A stretch of DNA of 13,155 bases from Planctomycetaceae bacterium (lineage in GTDB: Bacteria > Planctomycetota > Planctomycetia > Planctomycetales > Planctomycetaceae): contig JAESQE010000365.1 of the NCBI GenBank assembly GCA_016765335.1, positions 1-13,155 on the forward strand, written 5' to 3'. Shown one piece after another: positions 1-7,454 of the stretch; within the stretch, counting starts at the first letter, position 1, and each line of letters starts with the position of its first letter. Position numbers and translations under genes: made by a program. The notes under the pieces are model-generated. The model made no database searches, was not told the DNA's origin, and worked only from the letters and a program-made list of their open reading frames with translations.

Positions 1-155
1 AATCGCCAGTTTTGAAGTTGCACACTTTTTGAGGAGATAAGCGAAGTTATGGTTCGCAAGCTACACAATTGACTCGATAAAGGGGTGGCTGGGGTGCCAA
101 TCGATTGCTGAGTTGTACTTGAGCTCTACTAGCAGGTTATGGGTTGCATCAACTA

Positions 156-210
156 AATGGTTCTGGCCCCAGAAGTATCCATCTTCTGGGGCCAGAACCA
201 TTGTTTTTTT
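156..210 (+). terminator. Perfect 20-bp-arm hairpin followed by T-run
   Basis: Arm 156-175 and arm 183-202 are perfect reverse complements (core TTCTGGCCCCAGAA) around a 7-base loop. GTTTTTTT follows at 203-210, the form of a Rho-independent terminator on the plus strand. The minus side has no comparable T-run. It would end transcription from a plus-strand gene lying before the window and convergent with the PSD1 gene. The stem is long for a simple terminator and sits inside the inverted pair 89-97/263-271, so it may also be a dispersed palindromic repeat. Confidence 0.6.
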
Positions 211-305
211 CAAGTCAGTCTATTTTGCATGGGCTAGCTACTATTTGCTCAAAGTTTCTTTTGCACCCCAGGTACTCATACCGGTTAGTTGTTATAGCCC
301 ACAAA

Positions 306-328
306 GCTGGGTCTTGACCCAGCCTACG
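306..328. repeat. Short palindromic repeat, copy A
   Basis: GCTGGGTC-TT-GACCCAGC (306-323) is a perfect palindrome with 8-base arms. Read on the minus strand with its flank (328-306) it gives a 23-mer beginning CGTAGGCTGGGTC that matches 6930-6952 on the plus strand at 21 of 23 positions. It lies 33 bases past the stop of the minus-strand PSD1 gene and could fold as a weak terminator there, although the tract after it (TTTG) is short. Confidence 0.55.
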
Positions 329-360
329 CCACTACTTCTTCCACTGAAGCATACGCAATA

Positions 361-3054
361 TCAATCGATAAAAGTGAATTCATTCATGTTGAAAAGCAGG
401 CGGCAGTAATTTTCCAGACCGTTTTGCTTGGTGTATTGCTTGAGCAGCGTCAGTTCTTTTTGATCGGGTTGTCTGCCTGTTGCTTCATAGAAACCGCGTT
501 GTACTGCTTGAGCCTGATTCGGTGTCAGCGATTCAAGTTTTTTTGCAAACTCAGTAGACATCGTGACAACCAGCCCGTTGTTCAACAGCGTCAGTGCCTG
601 CAATGGCGTGAGAGATTCATTTCGAACCGGCACCGATAACGAAGGATCTGCACAGTCCAAGGTGCTCATAAACGGCTGGAGCTGTGATCGCACAATAAAC
701 CGATAAATAGATCGTCTGTGAGTTTTGGGGTCAGTCGGGTCGTGGAGATGATATTGATAGTGCGGAGAGTGCTCGGGCTTTTCGATGATGAAGTCTTGAA
801 AAGCTGGTCCTCCCATTTTTAGATTCATCTTTCCGCTCACAAGCAAAATAGAGTCTCGAATCGCTTCTGCATCGAGCTTGCGAGGCGTCATCTTCCACAG
901 AAGTCGATTATTCGCGTCGAACGTCATCGCCAAATTAGTTCGCTGGTCGATCGTTGGTTGAGAAGATTGTTTGTAGGTTCTGCTGGTCATCATCAGACGA
1001 TGCATCTGCTTTAGAGATTGACCGTTGTCTCGAAATTCTACCGCAAGCCAATCGAGTAATTCCGGATGCGAAGGCGTTGCCCCCATGTGACCAAAATCGT
1101 TTGGAGTGGCAACGATGCCAGTCCCGAAGTGGAACTGCCAGATGCGATTGACTGCACTGCGCCAAGTCAAAGAATTATCTGGCGAAGTCAACCAGTTTGC
1201 CAACGCGATTCGTCGTTGGTATTCCGGTTGCGATTTGGTTTCTGGAAACCGAGAGGGTAAATCTGAAAACAGCGACAGCGATCCGGGAATAACTTCTTTA
1301 GCGGGTTTGTTGACATCCCCCCGCCTGAGCAGAAAGATCGGACGAGGCTGGCCGTCAAGATGACCTCGTCCCACAAAATTCCCCGAACCTTGATGGACCG
1401 TGCCTGAATAAACCCGTTTAGGTTTGGGAAAGTCACTGATCTTTTTCTTGATCGCAGCCAGTTCGACACGAGCTTTCCCCAAATTCTGATGAAGCATTGG
1501 CGTGCCTGATTGCAGTAGAAGTGATTGCCTTGACTGTTTCAATTCGGCTAACTTTTGCTGTTGATCAGATTTCGGGGCGATGCCATCGATCAAATTTGCC
1601 TTGGACCAACGTGGCAACGCTTCGATAGAATCTTTGGCGCTCACTGTTGCATTGGCTGTGACATTGTTTCCGTTAGCATCGAAGACTTCCAATTCTGCCA
1701 ACGCGAAATTGTAATCACGATTACGAGGAGCAAGTTTTGTTGCAGTGATTCGCACAAACTGAAACTTTTGTCCGGTTACTATTGATGTCGGACGAAGTTC
1801 CACGGGAAGAATGCCGGGATTTGCAAAATCATGTTCACGTGACAAAACACGAGGATCATCAATTCGGAAGACATCTTTTTCGAAGGTGACATCGTTGCTG
1901 ACTTCAACAACAAAGCAAACAGGAAAACCGAACCCTGCGCCGATATTGTTGTGATTGTCAAAGCTCGGGCGAAGTACAATGCGAGAAATTGCAATTGGTT
2001 CACTCAGGTTAACTTGCACCCATTTTGTGTCCAACTGCTTGGATGAAATCGTACTATGGTAACCGTAAGCCGGGTTCAGTTCGCCTTTTTTTACTGACTG
2101 GATGGCTGAAATCTGTTGATCGATTTTCTTCAGATCTTCGCCAGCTGCTTTGTGTAAAGAATCAGCGAATTGCTTTTCTGTTTTGGTTGCTTGTTCTTGC
2201 TCCCGCTTCAATTTGCGATATTGCTTGAGCAATGAAGGATCATCGAAGTAATCCTGATCCGCTCGGTCTAGTGCAGCAAACACGGCCTGCAAAGCATAAT
2301 AATCATCCTGAGAAATGGGATCGAATTTGTGATGATGGCACTGAGCACATCCCACGGTCAGGCTACAGAACGATTCGATGGTGGTGCGAACCATATCGTC
2401 TCGGTCGAGATGCCGGGCAATTTTTCCATCGGTTTTACTTTCGGGGACTTCTGCATGCCCCACAAAATCCCAAGGCCCTGCCGAGATGAAGCCCATTGCT
2501 ACTATTCCGTCAGTTGAATCCGGAAACATCGCGTCTCCTGCAACCTGCTCCTGCACAAAACGGGTCCATTTTTTATCTGCGTTAAACGAGCGGACAACAT
2601 AATCGCGGTAAGGCCAGGCGTTAAGACGGAGCTTGTCTTTATCATAGCCGTGCGTATCGCCGTAATGCACAATGTCGAGCCAAATCCTGGCCCAACGTTC
2701 GCCATACCGAGGCGATGCTAACAGTTGATCAATCAATCGAACATAGGCATCGCCAGCCGGGTCTTTCACAAACGCTTCAATCTGCTCGGGCGTGGGAGGC
2801 AAACCAATCAAATCGAAATAAGCCCTGCGGATCAGCGTTGCGCGATCTGCCTGGGGCGAAAAGCTCAAGCCTTTCTCTCGCAGTTGCTTAGAAATAAAAG
2901 CATCAATCGGATGACCAGAAACCTCGTTCTTGTTAGGCAGTTTCGCATTTGAATCAGTCGCAACTTTTGGAACTTCCGGACGCATCAAAGGCAAGAAGGA
3001 CCACCAGCTGGTATCCGTAATGGCAACCGGTTCCAGATGCAAGTCCTCTGGCAA
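361..3054 (-). CDS. PSCyt2 (DUF1549) - discoidin-like - PSD1 (DUF1553) body
   Basis: Planctomycete-specific exported protein of unknown biochemical role, often encoded beside DUF1501 proteins. Residue numbers are from the TTG at 3054. PSCyt2/DUF1549 spans about 44-260 and carries a heme-type CAQCH motif at 236-240 followed by HHKFDP. A charged coiled-coil-like stretch (about 275-320) leads into a region around 328-490 that resembles a discoidin/F5-8 type C fold (TKWVQVNLSEPIAISRI; FALAELEVFDANG). PSD1/DUF1553 covers about 612-870 (RRIALANWLTSPDNSLTWRSA; NDFGHMGATPSHPELLDWL; SLTPLQALTLLNN). The end, NEFTFID, is typical, so the C-terminus is complete. The frame stays open upstream to 3120. TTG 3054 has a GGAG five bases before it, but a restart there would lack a signal peptide, so it is probably the distal half of the interrupted gene. 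No DUF1501 gene follows it inside the window. Confidence 0.85.
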   Translation of the reverse strand: MPEDLHLEPVAITDTSWWSFLPLMRPEVPKVATDSNAKLPNKNEVSGHPIDAFISKQLREKGLSFSPQADRATLIRRAYFDLIGLPPTPEQIEAFVKDPAGDAYVRLIDQLLASPRYGERWARIWLDIVHYGDTHGYDKDKLRLNAWPYRDYVVRSFNADKKWTRFVQEQVAGDAMFPDSTDGIVAMGFISAGPWDFVGHAEVPESKTDGKIARHLDRDDMVRTTIESFCSLTVGCAQCHHHKFDPISQDDYYALQAVFAALDRADQDYFDDPSLLKQYRKLKREQEQATKTEKQFADSLHKAAGEDLKKIDQQISAIQSVKKGELNPAYGYHSTISSKQLDTKWVQVNLSEPIAISRIVLRPSFDNHNNIGAGFGFPVCFVVEVSNDVTFEKDVFRIDDPRVLSREHDFANPGILPVELRPTSIVTGQKFQFVRITATKLAPRNRDYNFALAELEVFDANGNNVTANATVSAKDSIEALPRWSKANLIDGIAPKSDQQQKLAELKQSRQSLLLQSGTPMLHQNLGKARVELAAIKKKISDFPKPKRVYSGTVHQGSGNFVGRGHLDGQPRPIFLLRRGDVNKPAKEVIPGSLSLFSDLPSRFPETKSQPEYQRRIALANWLTSPDNSLTWRSAVNRIWQFHFGTGIVATPNDFGHMGATPSHPELLDWLAVEFRDNGQSLKQMHRLMMTSRTYKQSSQPTIDQRTNLAMTFDANNRLLWKMTPRKLDAEAIRDSILLVSGKMNLKMGGPAFQDFIIEKPEHSPHYQYHLHDPTDPKTHRRSIYRFIVRSQLQPFMSTLDCADPSLSVPVRNESLTPLQALTLLNNGLVVTMSTEFAKKLESLTPNQAQAVQRGFYEATGRQPDQKELTLLKQYTKQNGLENYCRLLFNMNEFTFID

Positions 3055-3120
3055 GATGGCTCCGTCAGTAATCCATTGCCGGATAGTTTCTTGCTCGGCA
3101 TTAGATAAAGGTGGTTTGTC

Positions 3121-3123
3121 TTA
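3121..3123 (-). other. In-frame TAA interrupting the PSD1 gene
   Basis: Read on the minus strand, the context is GAG ATG CCC TAA GAC AAA CCA. Family members normally have MPP-K/x-x-K-P here. A single first-base change gives AAA, CAA or GAA. TAA is not a selenocysteine or pyrrolysine codon, which makes programmed recoding unlikely. Confidence 0.9.
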
Positions 3124-3495
3124 GGGCATCTCGGCTTGATGAACATCAGAATCGGCTGTTTTTTCCGATGTAATCAGCAACATTAAATAACTGGAATCAG
3201 GATCTCCGGCTTCGATGACTGCTCCACTTTCGCCTCCACGACGGATCGATTCTGCGGTGCTGAGTGAGAATTCTGCCTTGGAAAAGTCGTCGTGGTGACA
3301 TTCCAGACAGTGCTTAGTCAGAATAGGAGCCACGTTTTCGTTGAAAAACTGGCCCTGCTGAGACGGCTCTGTTTTTTCGGCTGAATTTCCAAAACTGACA
3401 AAACAGAAACAGACCAAGCCAAACAGAATACTGCTAAGCATCGCGGGCAAACGGAAAAAACGCATATACAGGAACTTTCCAATCAAGGCTGTCAT
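3121..3495 (-). CDS. PSCyt1 cytochrome c N-terminal segment, truncated
   Basis: The 124-residue product starts with a basic region and a hydrophobic segment (SSILFGLVCFCFVSFG, about residues 21-36) ending in NSA-EK, a likely Sec signal peptide. The planctomycete cytochrome c motif follows: FFNENVAPILTKHCLECH with heme-binding C63, C66 and H67, then the usual AEFSLST...RGGESG...GDPDSSYLMLLI up to AEMP. It should continue into the PSCyt2/PSD1 body but stops at TAA 3123-3121. The start is uncertain: ATG 3495 is preceded by AAAAGAAG, and the in-frame ATG 3465 (residue 11, MRFFRLPAML) has GGAAAG about nine bases upstream and gives a more normal signal peptide. Expressed alone, it would be a small exported monoheme protein. 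Confidence 0.8.
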   Translation of the reverse strand: MTALIGKFLYMRFFRLPAMLSSILFGLVCFCFVSFGNSAEKTEPSQQGQFFNENVAPILTKHCLECHHDDFSKAEFSLSTAESIRRGGESGAVIEAGDPDSSYLMLLITSEKTADSDVHQAEMP

Positions 3496-3511
3496 CTTCT
3501 TTTATCACCGA

Positions 3512-3521
3512 ACCACGTGGT
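3512..3521. promoter_or_regulatory. 10-bp palindrome upstream of the cytochrome start
   Basis: ACCACGTGGT is a perfect palindrome centred about 20 bases upstream of the minus-strand start at 3495. It also lies in an imperfect larger dyad (TTTTATCAC ... GTGGTAAAA, 3500-3526). Position and symmetry fit an operator for a dimeric regulator. No regulator family can be named, and chance is not excluded. Confidence 0.25.
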
Positions 3522-3584
3522 AAAATGAAAGGGCTTTTCAGTGATATGAAATCACAGGAAACATCACTCTCGCACCAATCTCAA

Positions 3585-3712
3585 TTAAGGGAACCACTAT
3601 TCATTGAATCCCAGAGGTTCTTGAATACAGTCTGGTTATTAAAAACAGTTTAAAAACCCCTCTAACTCCACCTTCGTAAGGGGGAGAACCTACTTAATAG
3701 AGGTTCCCTTAA
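3585..3712. mobile_element. 128-bp MITE-like element with 17-bp inverted ends
   Basis: The left end 3585-3601 (TTAAGGGAACCACTATT) and right end 3696-3712 (AATAGAGGTTCCCTTAA) are inverted repeats matching at 16 of 17 bases. Each end starts or finishes with TTAA, which could be part of the terminal repeat or a duplicated target. Inside is a hairpin, CTCCACCTT-CGT-AAGGGGGAG (about 3666-3686), with one mismatch. The element has no coding capacity and sits in the divergent PSD1/purL intergenic region. This is a structural call; no related transposase is in the window. Confidence 0.6.
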
Positions 3713-3950
3713 AACTCGCTTGAAGCCATCGTTCGTGGCCTTGTAGCAGCAAAGGTTTAGAGAATATTCAACGCGCGAATAAATACGTGAGTGCGTACAA
3801 TTTTATGTGTACTTGTTTGCCATTACCAGCCTGATCGAGGAAAACGAGACGATTTTACCTGTCTGTTCGCAGTTCCCATTGATTTACCGGAAAACATCCA
3901 GCCGAGTCTGGGCATCTGGGGATCAACTACGGCTTGATCATTCCAAATTG

Positions 3951-3996
3951 CAGCCCGATATGCTAAATATCGGGCTGGTTAATTATTGCTTTTATC
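3951..3996 (+). promoter_or_regulatory. Hairpin plus T-rich tail in the purL leader
   Basis: CAGCCCGATAT (3951-3961) and ATATCGGGCTG (3967-3977) are perfect 11-bp arms around the loop GCTAA. They are followed by the T-rich GTTAATTATTGCTTTTATC (3978-3996), ending about 18 bases before the purL ATG. A second 6-bp hairpin, GATCAA/TTGATC (3921-3939), lies just upstream. This resembles a terminator placed in a 5' leader, as expected for attenuation. I cannot match it to a known purine or PreQ1 riboswitch, and the T-tract is imperfect. Confidence 0.4.
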
Positions 3997-4013
3997 GAGA
4001 GAAAATAGACGCC

Positions 4014-6926
4014 ATGCTTTGGGAATTTGAAATTATCTCCGCTGACGATTTTTCCAACCAGGAAGCTGTCCGTGTTCTGGGGGAATCCCAGAGACTCGGT
4101 TGCGACTCAATCCAGGAAGTTCGTTCCGCCCGGCTATTCTTAGTTCAGGGAGAATTGAATGAATCTGATCTGGTTTCCATCGAGCAATTACTAATCGATC
4201 CTGTCACTGAACAAGCAACCCGCAGGCAGCTTGCTCCCGAAGCCGAAGCAGCTGCCAACAGGGAAGATTCTGCTCTGCAAATTCATGTGCTGTTCAAGCC
4301 GGGCATGACAGACAATGTCGCGATGAGTACCCGCAAAGAACTTCAGCAGCGAGGCTTGCCTGTTGAGGAAGTCTCCACAATTCGACGTTACTGGTTTAAT
4401 GCAGATGCTGAACCAGCACAAATTGATCGCCTCATTTCAAAAACTTTGGCCAATGACGCAATCGAACGAGTTGTCAGAGGACCGCTGAATCTGAAAAGTA
4501 TCAGCCTCGGGCATGACGTTGCCTTTGAATTGAAACACGTGAAGTTAAAAGGTTTGAACGACGAACAGTTGATGCAGATTTCTCAAGAGAATCTGTTGTC
4601 GCTGTCAGCTGTTGAAATGCGAACCATTCAGAAATATTTCGGTGATCAAGAGAAAATACCGACTGACATCGAACTGGAAACGATTGCTCAAACCTGGAGT
4701 GAACACTGTTCGCACAAAACGTTAGCCGGACGAATTCGATACGACGATGGCGAGCAGGTTTTGAATTTTGAAAACATGCTCAAAGAAACAATCTTTGCTG
4801 CAACGGTTTCGATTCGCGAATCCCTGGGCGAAGATGACTGGTGTGTTTCGGTTTTCAGTGACAACGCAGGCATTGTCACATTCAATGAAACTTACGATGC
4901 ATGCTTCAAAGTGGAAACACACAATCGTCCTTCCGCCTTGGAACCTTACGGCGGTGCAAACACCGGCATTGGTGGCGTGATACGAGACTGTCTGGGAACA
5001 GGACTTGGCGGACGCCCGGTGGCAAATACCGATGTATTCTGCTTCGCACCTTCAGACATTGAGCACGACGACCTTCCTCCTGGCGTGTTGCATCCGAAAA
5101 CGATTTCTCGTGGAGTAGTCGCTGGTGTTCGCGATTATGGCAACCGAATGGGAATCCCCACCGTTAACGGCGCTGTCTATTTTGATGAGCGTTACATCGG
5201 CAATCCGTTGGTTTACTGCGGAAATGTTGCAATCATTCCTCGGGGCAAAGCAGAAAAGCAGGTCTACCCGGGTGACTATATCGTCTCTATCGGCGGTCGC
5301 ACAGGATTGGACGGCATCCATGGGGCAACGTTTTCTTCTGCGGTTCTCACAGACAAAAGTGAAGAGACTTCCGGCGGAGCAGTCCAAATTGGAAATGCAA
5401 TCACCGAAAAAATGGTCGCTGATGTCGTGCTGAAGGCTCGTGACCTGGAACTGTTTACTTCCATTACTGATTGCGGAGCAGGTGGCTTCAGTAGTGCAGT
5501 TGGCGAAATGGCTGAAGATACCGGTGCAGAAGTTTGGCTCGATCAAGCACCGCTGAAGTACTCCGGCTTAACTTACATGGAAATCTGGATCTCCGAAGCT
5601 CAAGAACGCATGGTCTTTTCTGTGCCTCCTGAAAAGTGGGAACAGTTCGAGCAAGTTTGCGACAGCGAAGGCGTTGAAGCTTCGATTCTCGGAAAATTCA
5701 CGGACACAAAAAAGTTGGTCTTAAAGTATCAGGACCAGCAAGTAGGCGAACTGGACCTGGCCTTCATGCACGATGGCAGACCGCCAATTATTCGCGAGGC
5801 CGTTTACAAACCTCGTGAAGTTACTGCGGTCTCGCTGCCCGAACAAGCAGACTTCAATGCAGATTTACTGAAGATTCTTGCTTCGCCGAACGTCTGTAGT
5901 AAAGAGTGGATCATCAGGCAGTACGATCATGAAGTGCAAGCCGGAAGTGTCGTGAAACCGCTCGTCGGAGTCGAAAATGATGGTCCTTCTGATGCAGCCG
6001 TTGTGCAACCAGACTGGGATTCACCGCGTGGCCTGGTGATCTCAAACGGCATGAATCCGCATTATGGCGATTTGGATCCTTACCGCATGGCGACTTCGGC
6101 CATTGATGAAGCGATGCGGAATTGTATCGCAACCGGTGCAGATCCAAACAAAATCGCAATCCTTGATAACTTCTGCTGGGGAAATACAGACCGCCCAGAA
6201 ACACTCGGAGCCTTGGTCCGCTCTGCATTGGGCTGTCAGGATGCTGCGATTGCTTTCGGGACGCCGTTTATCAGTGGTAAAGATTCACTACATAACGAAT
6301 TCACTTATCCGCAAGATGGCGAGCAAAAAACCGTTGCGATTCCGTATTCCCTGTTGATTAGCGCACTCGGACAAATTGATGACATTCAAAATGCTGTCAC
6401 AATGGATTTGAAAACTGCAGGGAATCAAATTGCAATCGTCGGAGTCACTCACAACGAACTCGGAGGCAGTCATTACTGCTTAGTTAATGAATTGAAAGGC
6501 GGAGAAGCTCCTGGTGTCGATTTTGCCCAGGCGATGTCACTATTTAAGTCGCTTCACAATTCGATTCAAAACAGATTGATTCGAAGTTGCCACGATTTGA
6601 GCGAAGGTGGCTTAGCAGTTGCAGGAGCCGAAATGGCATTTGCAGGCGGGCTGGGACTCGACCTTTATCTGGAAAACTTGCCAGCCGATTCCCTCTCCGA
6701 CACAGCGACTTTGTTCTCTGAAAGCAACAGTCGTTTTCTGATTGAAGTCACGCCGGAAAATACAGCACAAGTAGAAGAACTCTTCAAAGATCTTCCCTTC
6801 GCCTGGATCGGTGCAGTCTCAGAAGAGCCACATGTCTCAATCAACAGCGCACAAGGGAAAACCTTGATCCAACAGCCAAACAGTGCCTTGAAAGACGCCT
6901 GGCAAAATAAAATCCAATGGGACTGA
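4014..6926 (+). CDS. purL: Phosphoribosylformylglycinamidine synthase, PurL subunit
   Basis: Catalyses the ATP-dependent conversion of FGAR to FGAM in cytosolic de novo purine synthesis, using ammonia from a glutaminase partner. The start chosen is ATG 4014 (970 residues; GAGAGAAA at 3997-4004), because MLWEFEIIS begins the PurS-like fold and the 69 codons upstream look non-coding. Two PurS-like units lie at about 1-75 and 88-160 ([15 protein letters not shown]). The first catalytic half has TWSEHCSHK (227-235, His231) and [15 protein letters not shown] (from about 300), then TDCGAGG (Asp486). The second half has GKDSLHNE (from 755) and CHDLSEGG (859-866). The protein ends at [14 protein letters not shown], with no PurQ-type glutaminase domain. 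It is therefore longer than small PurL (about 740 residues) but shorter than the roughly 1300-residue PurL with fused glutaminase, so a separate PurQ is expected elsewhere. Confidence 0.96.
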   Translation: MLWEFEIISADDFSNQEAVRVLGESQRLGCDSIQEVRSARLFLVQGELNESDLVSIEQLLIDPVTEQATRRQLAPEAEAAANREDSALQIHVLFKPGMTDNVAMSTRKELQQRGLPVEEVSTIRRYWFNADAEPAQIDRLISKTLANDAIERVVRGPLNLKSISLGHDVAFELKHVKLKGLNDEQLMQISQENLLSLSAVEMRTIQKYFGDQEKIPTDIELETIAQTWSEHCSHKTLAGRIRYDDGEQVLNFENMLKETIFAATVSIRESLGEDDWCVSVFSDNAGIVTFNETYDACFKVETHNRPSALEPYGGANTGIGGVIRDCLGTGLGGRPVANTDVFCFAPSDIEHDDLPPGVLHPKTISRGVVAGVRDYGNRMGIPTVNGAVYFDERYIGNPLVYCGNVAIIPRGKAEKQVYPGDYIVSIGGRTGLDGIHGATFSSAVLTDKSEETSGGAVQIGNAITEKMVADVVLKARDLELFTSITDCGAGGFSSAVGEMAEDTGAEVWLDQAPLKYSGLTYMEIWISEAQERMVFSVPPEKWEQFEQVCDSEGVEASILGKFTDTKKLVLKYQDQQVGELDLAFMHDGRPPIIREAVYKPREVTAVSLPEQADFNADLLKILASPNVCSKEWIIRQYDHEVQAGSVVKPLVGVENDGPSDAAVVQPDWDSPRGLVISNGMNPHYGDLDPYRMATSAIDEAMRNCIATGADPNKIAILDNFCWGNTDRPETLGALVRSALGCQDAAIAFGTPFISGKDSLHNEFTYPQDGEQKTVAIPYSLLISALGQIDDIQNAVTMDLKTAGNQIAIVGVTHNELGGSHYCLVNELKGGEAPGVDFAQAMSLFKSLHNSIQNRLIRSCHDLSEGGLAVAGAEMAFAGGLGLDLYLENLPADSLSDTATLFSESNSRFLIEVTPENTAQVEELFKDLPFAWIGAVSEEPHVSINSAQGKTLIQQPNSALKDAWQNKIQWD

Positions 6927-6929
6927 TAC

Positions 6930-6952
6930 CGTAGGCTGGGTCGAGACTCAGC
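6930..6952 (+). repeat. Short palindromic repeat, copy B
   Basis: A 23-mer starting CGTAGGCTGGGTC lies four bases after the purL stop and matches copy A (minus strand 328-306) at 21 of 23 positions. GCTGGGTC and GACTCAGC still pair in RNA because the C-to-T change leaves a G-U pair. A shorter relative, GTAGGCTGGG, is at 7124-7133. As a purL terminator it would lack a T-run. Confidence 0.55.
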
Positions 6953-6982
6953 ACGATGGTGATGAAGAAGTAATGCAGTAAT

Positions 6983-7111
6983 GTAGGATGGGTGGTTCTG
7001 TTGGCAATTGATTCCTCATTTCATTGGATTCTCTACCGACAGGTTCACCCATCTTTTTGGTTTTAGAGAATCCATTGGCACACGAAGATGGGTGCAAGCA
7101 CCGCATCCTAC
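6983..7111. repeat. Interrupted palindrome with an inserted 100-bp segment
   Basis: GTAGGATG (6983-6990) pairs with CATCCTAC (7104-7111). Joining 6983-6994 directly to 7095-7111 would give a compact 29-base palindromic repeat. The intervening segment is bounded by the direct repeat GATGGGTG (6987-6994 and 7087-7094). It contains the inverted pairs TGGATTCTCTA (7025-7035)/TAGAGAATCCA (7064-7074) and CACCCATCTT (7046-7055)/AAGATGGGTG (7085-7094), which interleave. The arrangement fits a small element inserted into a repeat, but could also come from recombination among repeats. Confidence 0.55.
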
Positions 7112-7346
7112 TGTTCTCAAGCGGTAGGCTGGGGCTAGAGTGGCTCTGCTTGACCATTTCTCCCTTTATTTAAAGCTTATCGCAACATCAGAGGTCGGTT
7201 TTTCTGCTTGGCTGGCTACGATGCCGTTGTCCGGAATTGATAATCGATTCAATCTGAATCTTTAGTCTTATTCTGCCTGACCGGTCGCTAATTGGGAAAC
7301 AGATCCGGTTAGGCGGGTTAGGAAATCAGATTCGGCTACAAATAAA

Positions 7347-7375
7347 TTGACGGGGGCAAATTCCTGACGTATGCT
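7347..7375 (+). promoter_or_regulatory. Sigma70-type promoter for the S41 protease gene
   Basis: TTGACG (7347-7352) and TATGCT (7370-7375) are separated by exactly 17 bases, close to the consensus TTGACA/TATAAT. Transcription would start near 7382, leaving a leader of about 210 bases before the ATG at 7596. Confidence 0.55.
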
Positions 7376-7387
7376 CGAATATTGAAA

Positions 7388-7454
7388 CTGTTGTGTTACG
7401 TCAACAACAGTGTTGTGAAAAGTTCACATACTAATTGTCGCCGACGCTTGTCGG
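7388..7454 (+). promoter_or_regulatory. Three hairpins in the protease mRNA leader
   Basis: Immediately after the promoter come three potential hairpins: CTGTTGT/AACAACAG (7388-7410), TGTGAA-AAG-TTCACA (7414-7428) and CCGAC-GCTT-GTCGG (7441-7454). A consensus ribosome-binding-like CAGGAGG follows at 7544-7550, but no usable start codon lies within 5-12 bases of it; the gene's own site is AGAGGGGA at 7578-7585. The leader may be regulatory, though no known class is recognised. Confidence 0.3.

Larger units (their letters stand above)
1..360. other. Intergenic stretch with palindromes, no supported gene
   Basis: No convincing gene is seen. Short plus-strand reading frames here lack a recognisable product and a good ribosome binding site, and all three plus frames close by position 40, so an upstream gene could end there but cannot be shown. 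The stretch lies downstream of the minus-strand PSD1 gene. It contains GGGTGGCTGGGG at 83-94, a 9-bp inverted pair CTGGGGTGC (89-97) and GCACCCCAG (263-271), a 20-bp-arm hairpin between them (156-202), and an 18-bp palindrome at 306-323. The 12-mer at 83-94 recurs in inverted orientation at 10585-10596, which suggests a dispersed repeat family. Confidence 0.6.
361..3495 (-). pseudogene. PSCyt1-PSCyt2-PSD1 gene interrupted by an in-frame TAA
   Basis: The two coding segments described separately (361-3054 and 3121-3495) are in the same frame. The 22 codons between them are open and read as the missing piece of one protein: after the stop comes DKPPLSNAEQETIRQWITDG, the usual link following the PSCyt1 motif. 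The whole locus is 1045 codons with signal peptide, PSCyt1, PSCyt2, an inserted discoidin-like region and PSD1, the normal architecture. The sole lesion is TAA at 3123-3121, where a lysine, glutamine or glutamate codon one base away would restore the frame. With no other stop or frameshift in roughly 900 codons, the break is recent, a sequence error, or bypassed by readthrough. Confidence 0.75.
3496..4013. other. Divergent PSD1/purL intergenic region
   Basis: These 518 bases separate two divergent genes. They hold the palindrome at 3512-3521, the MITE-like element at 3585-3712, and a purL leader with hairpins at 3921-3939 and 3951-3977. The purL frame is open back to about 3807, but the translation of that part (many rare-looking, non-family residues) does not resemble PurL. 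No clear sigma70 promoter was found for either gene; TTGTAG (3741) with TATTCA (3765) at an 18-base spacing is only a weak candidate for purL. Confidence 0.6.

Noticed and set aside
113..409. 98-codon plus-strand gene at the left end
   Set aside because: It reads through the 20-bp hairpin and palindrome repeats and overlaps the PSD1 3' end, with no domain.
3121..3123. Programmed recoding such as selenocysteine insertion at the PSD1 stop
   Set aside because: The codon is TAA, not TGA or TAG, and no family member is known to use a special residue there.
3807..4013. N-terminal extension of purL to ATG 3807
   Set aside because: Its translation is not PurL-like and crosses the leader hairpins; ATG 4014 begins the recognised PurS-like fold.
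5052..5546. 164-codon minus-strand frame inside purL
   Set aside because: Antisense to strongly conserved PurL motifs, with no recognisable domain; a shadow frame.
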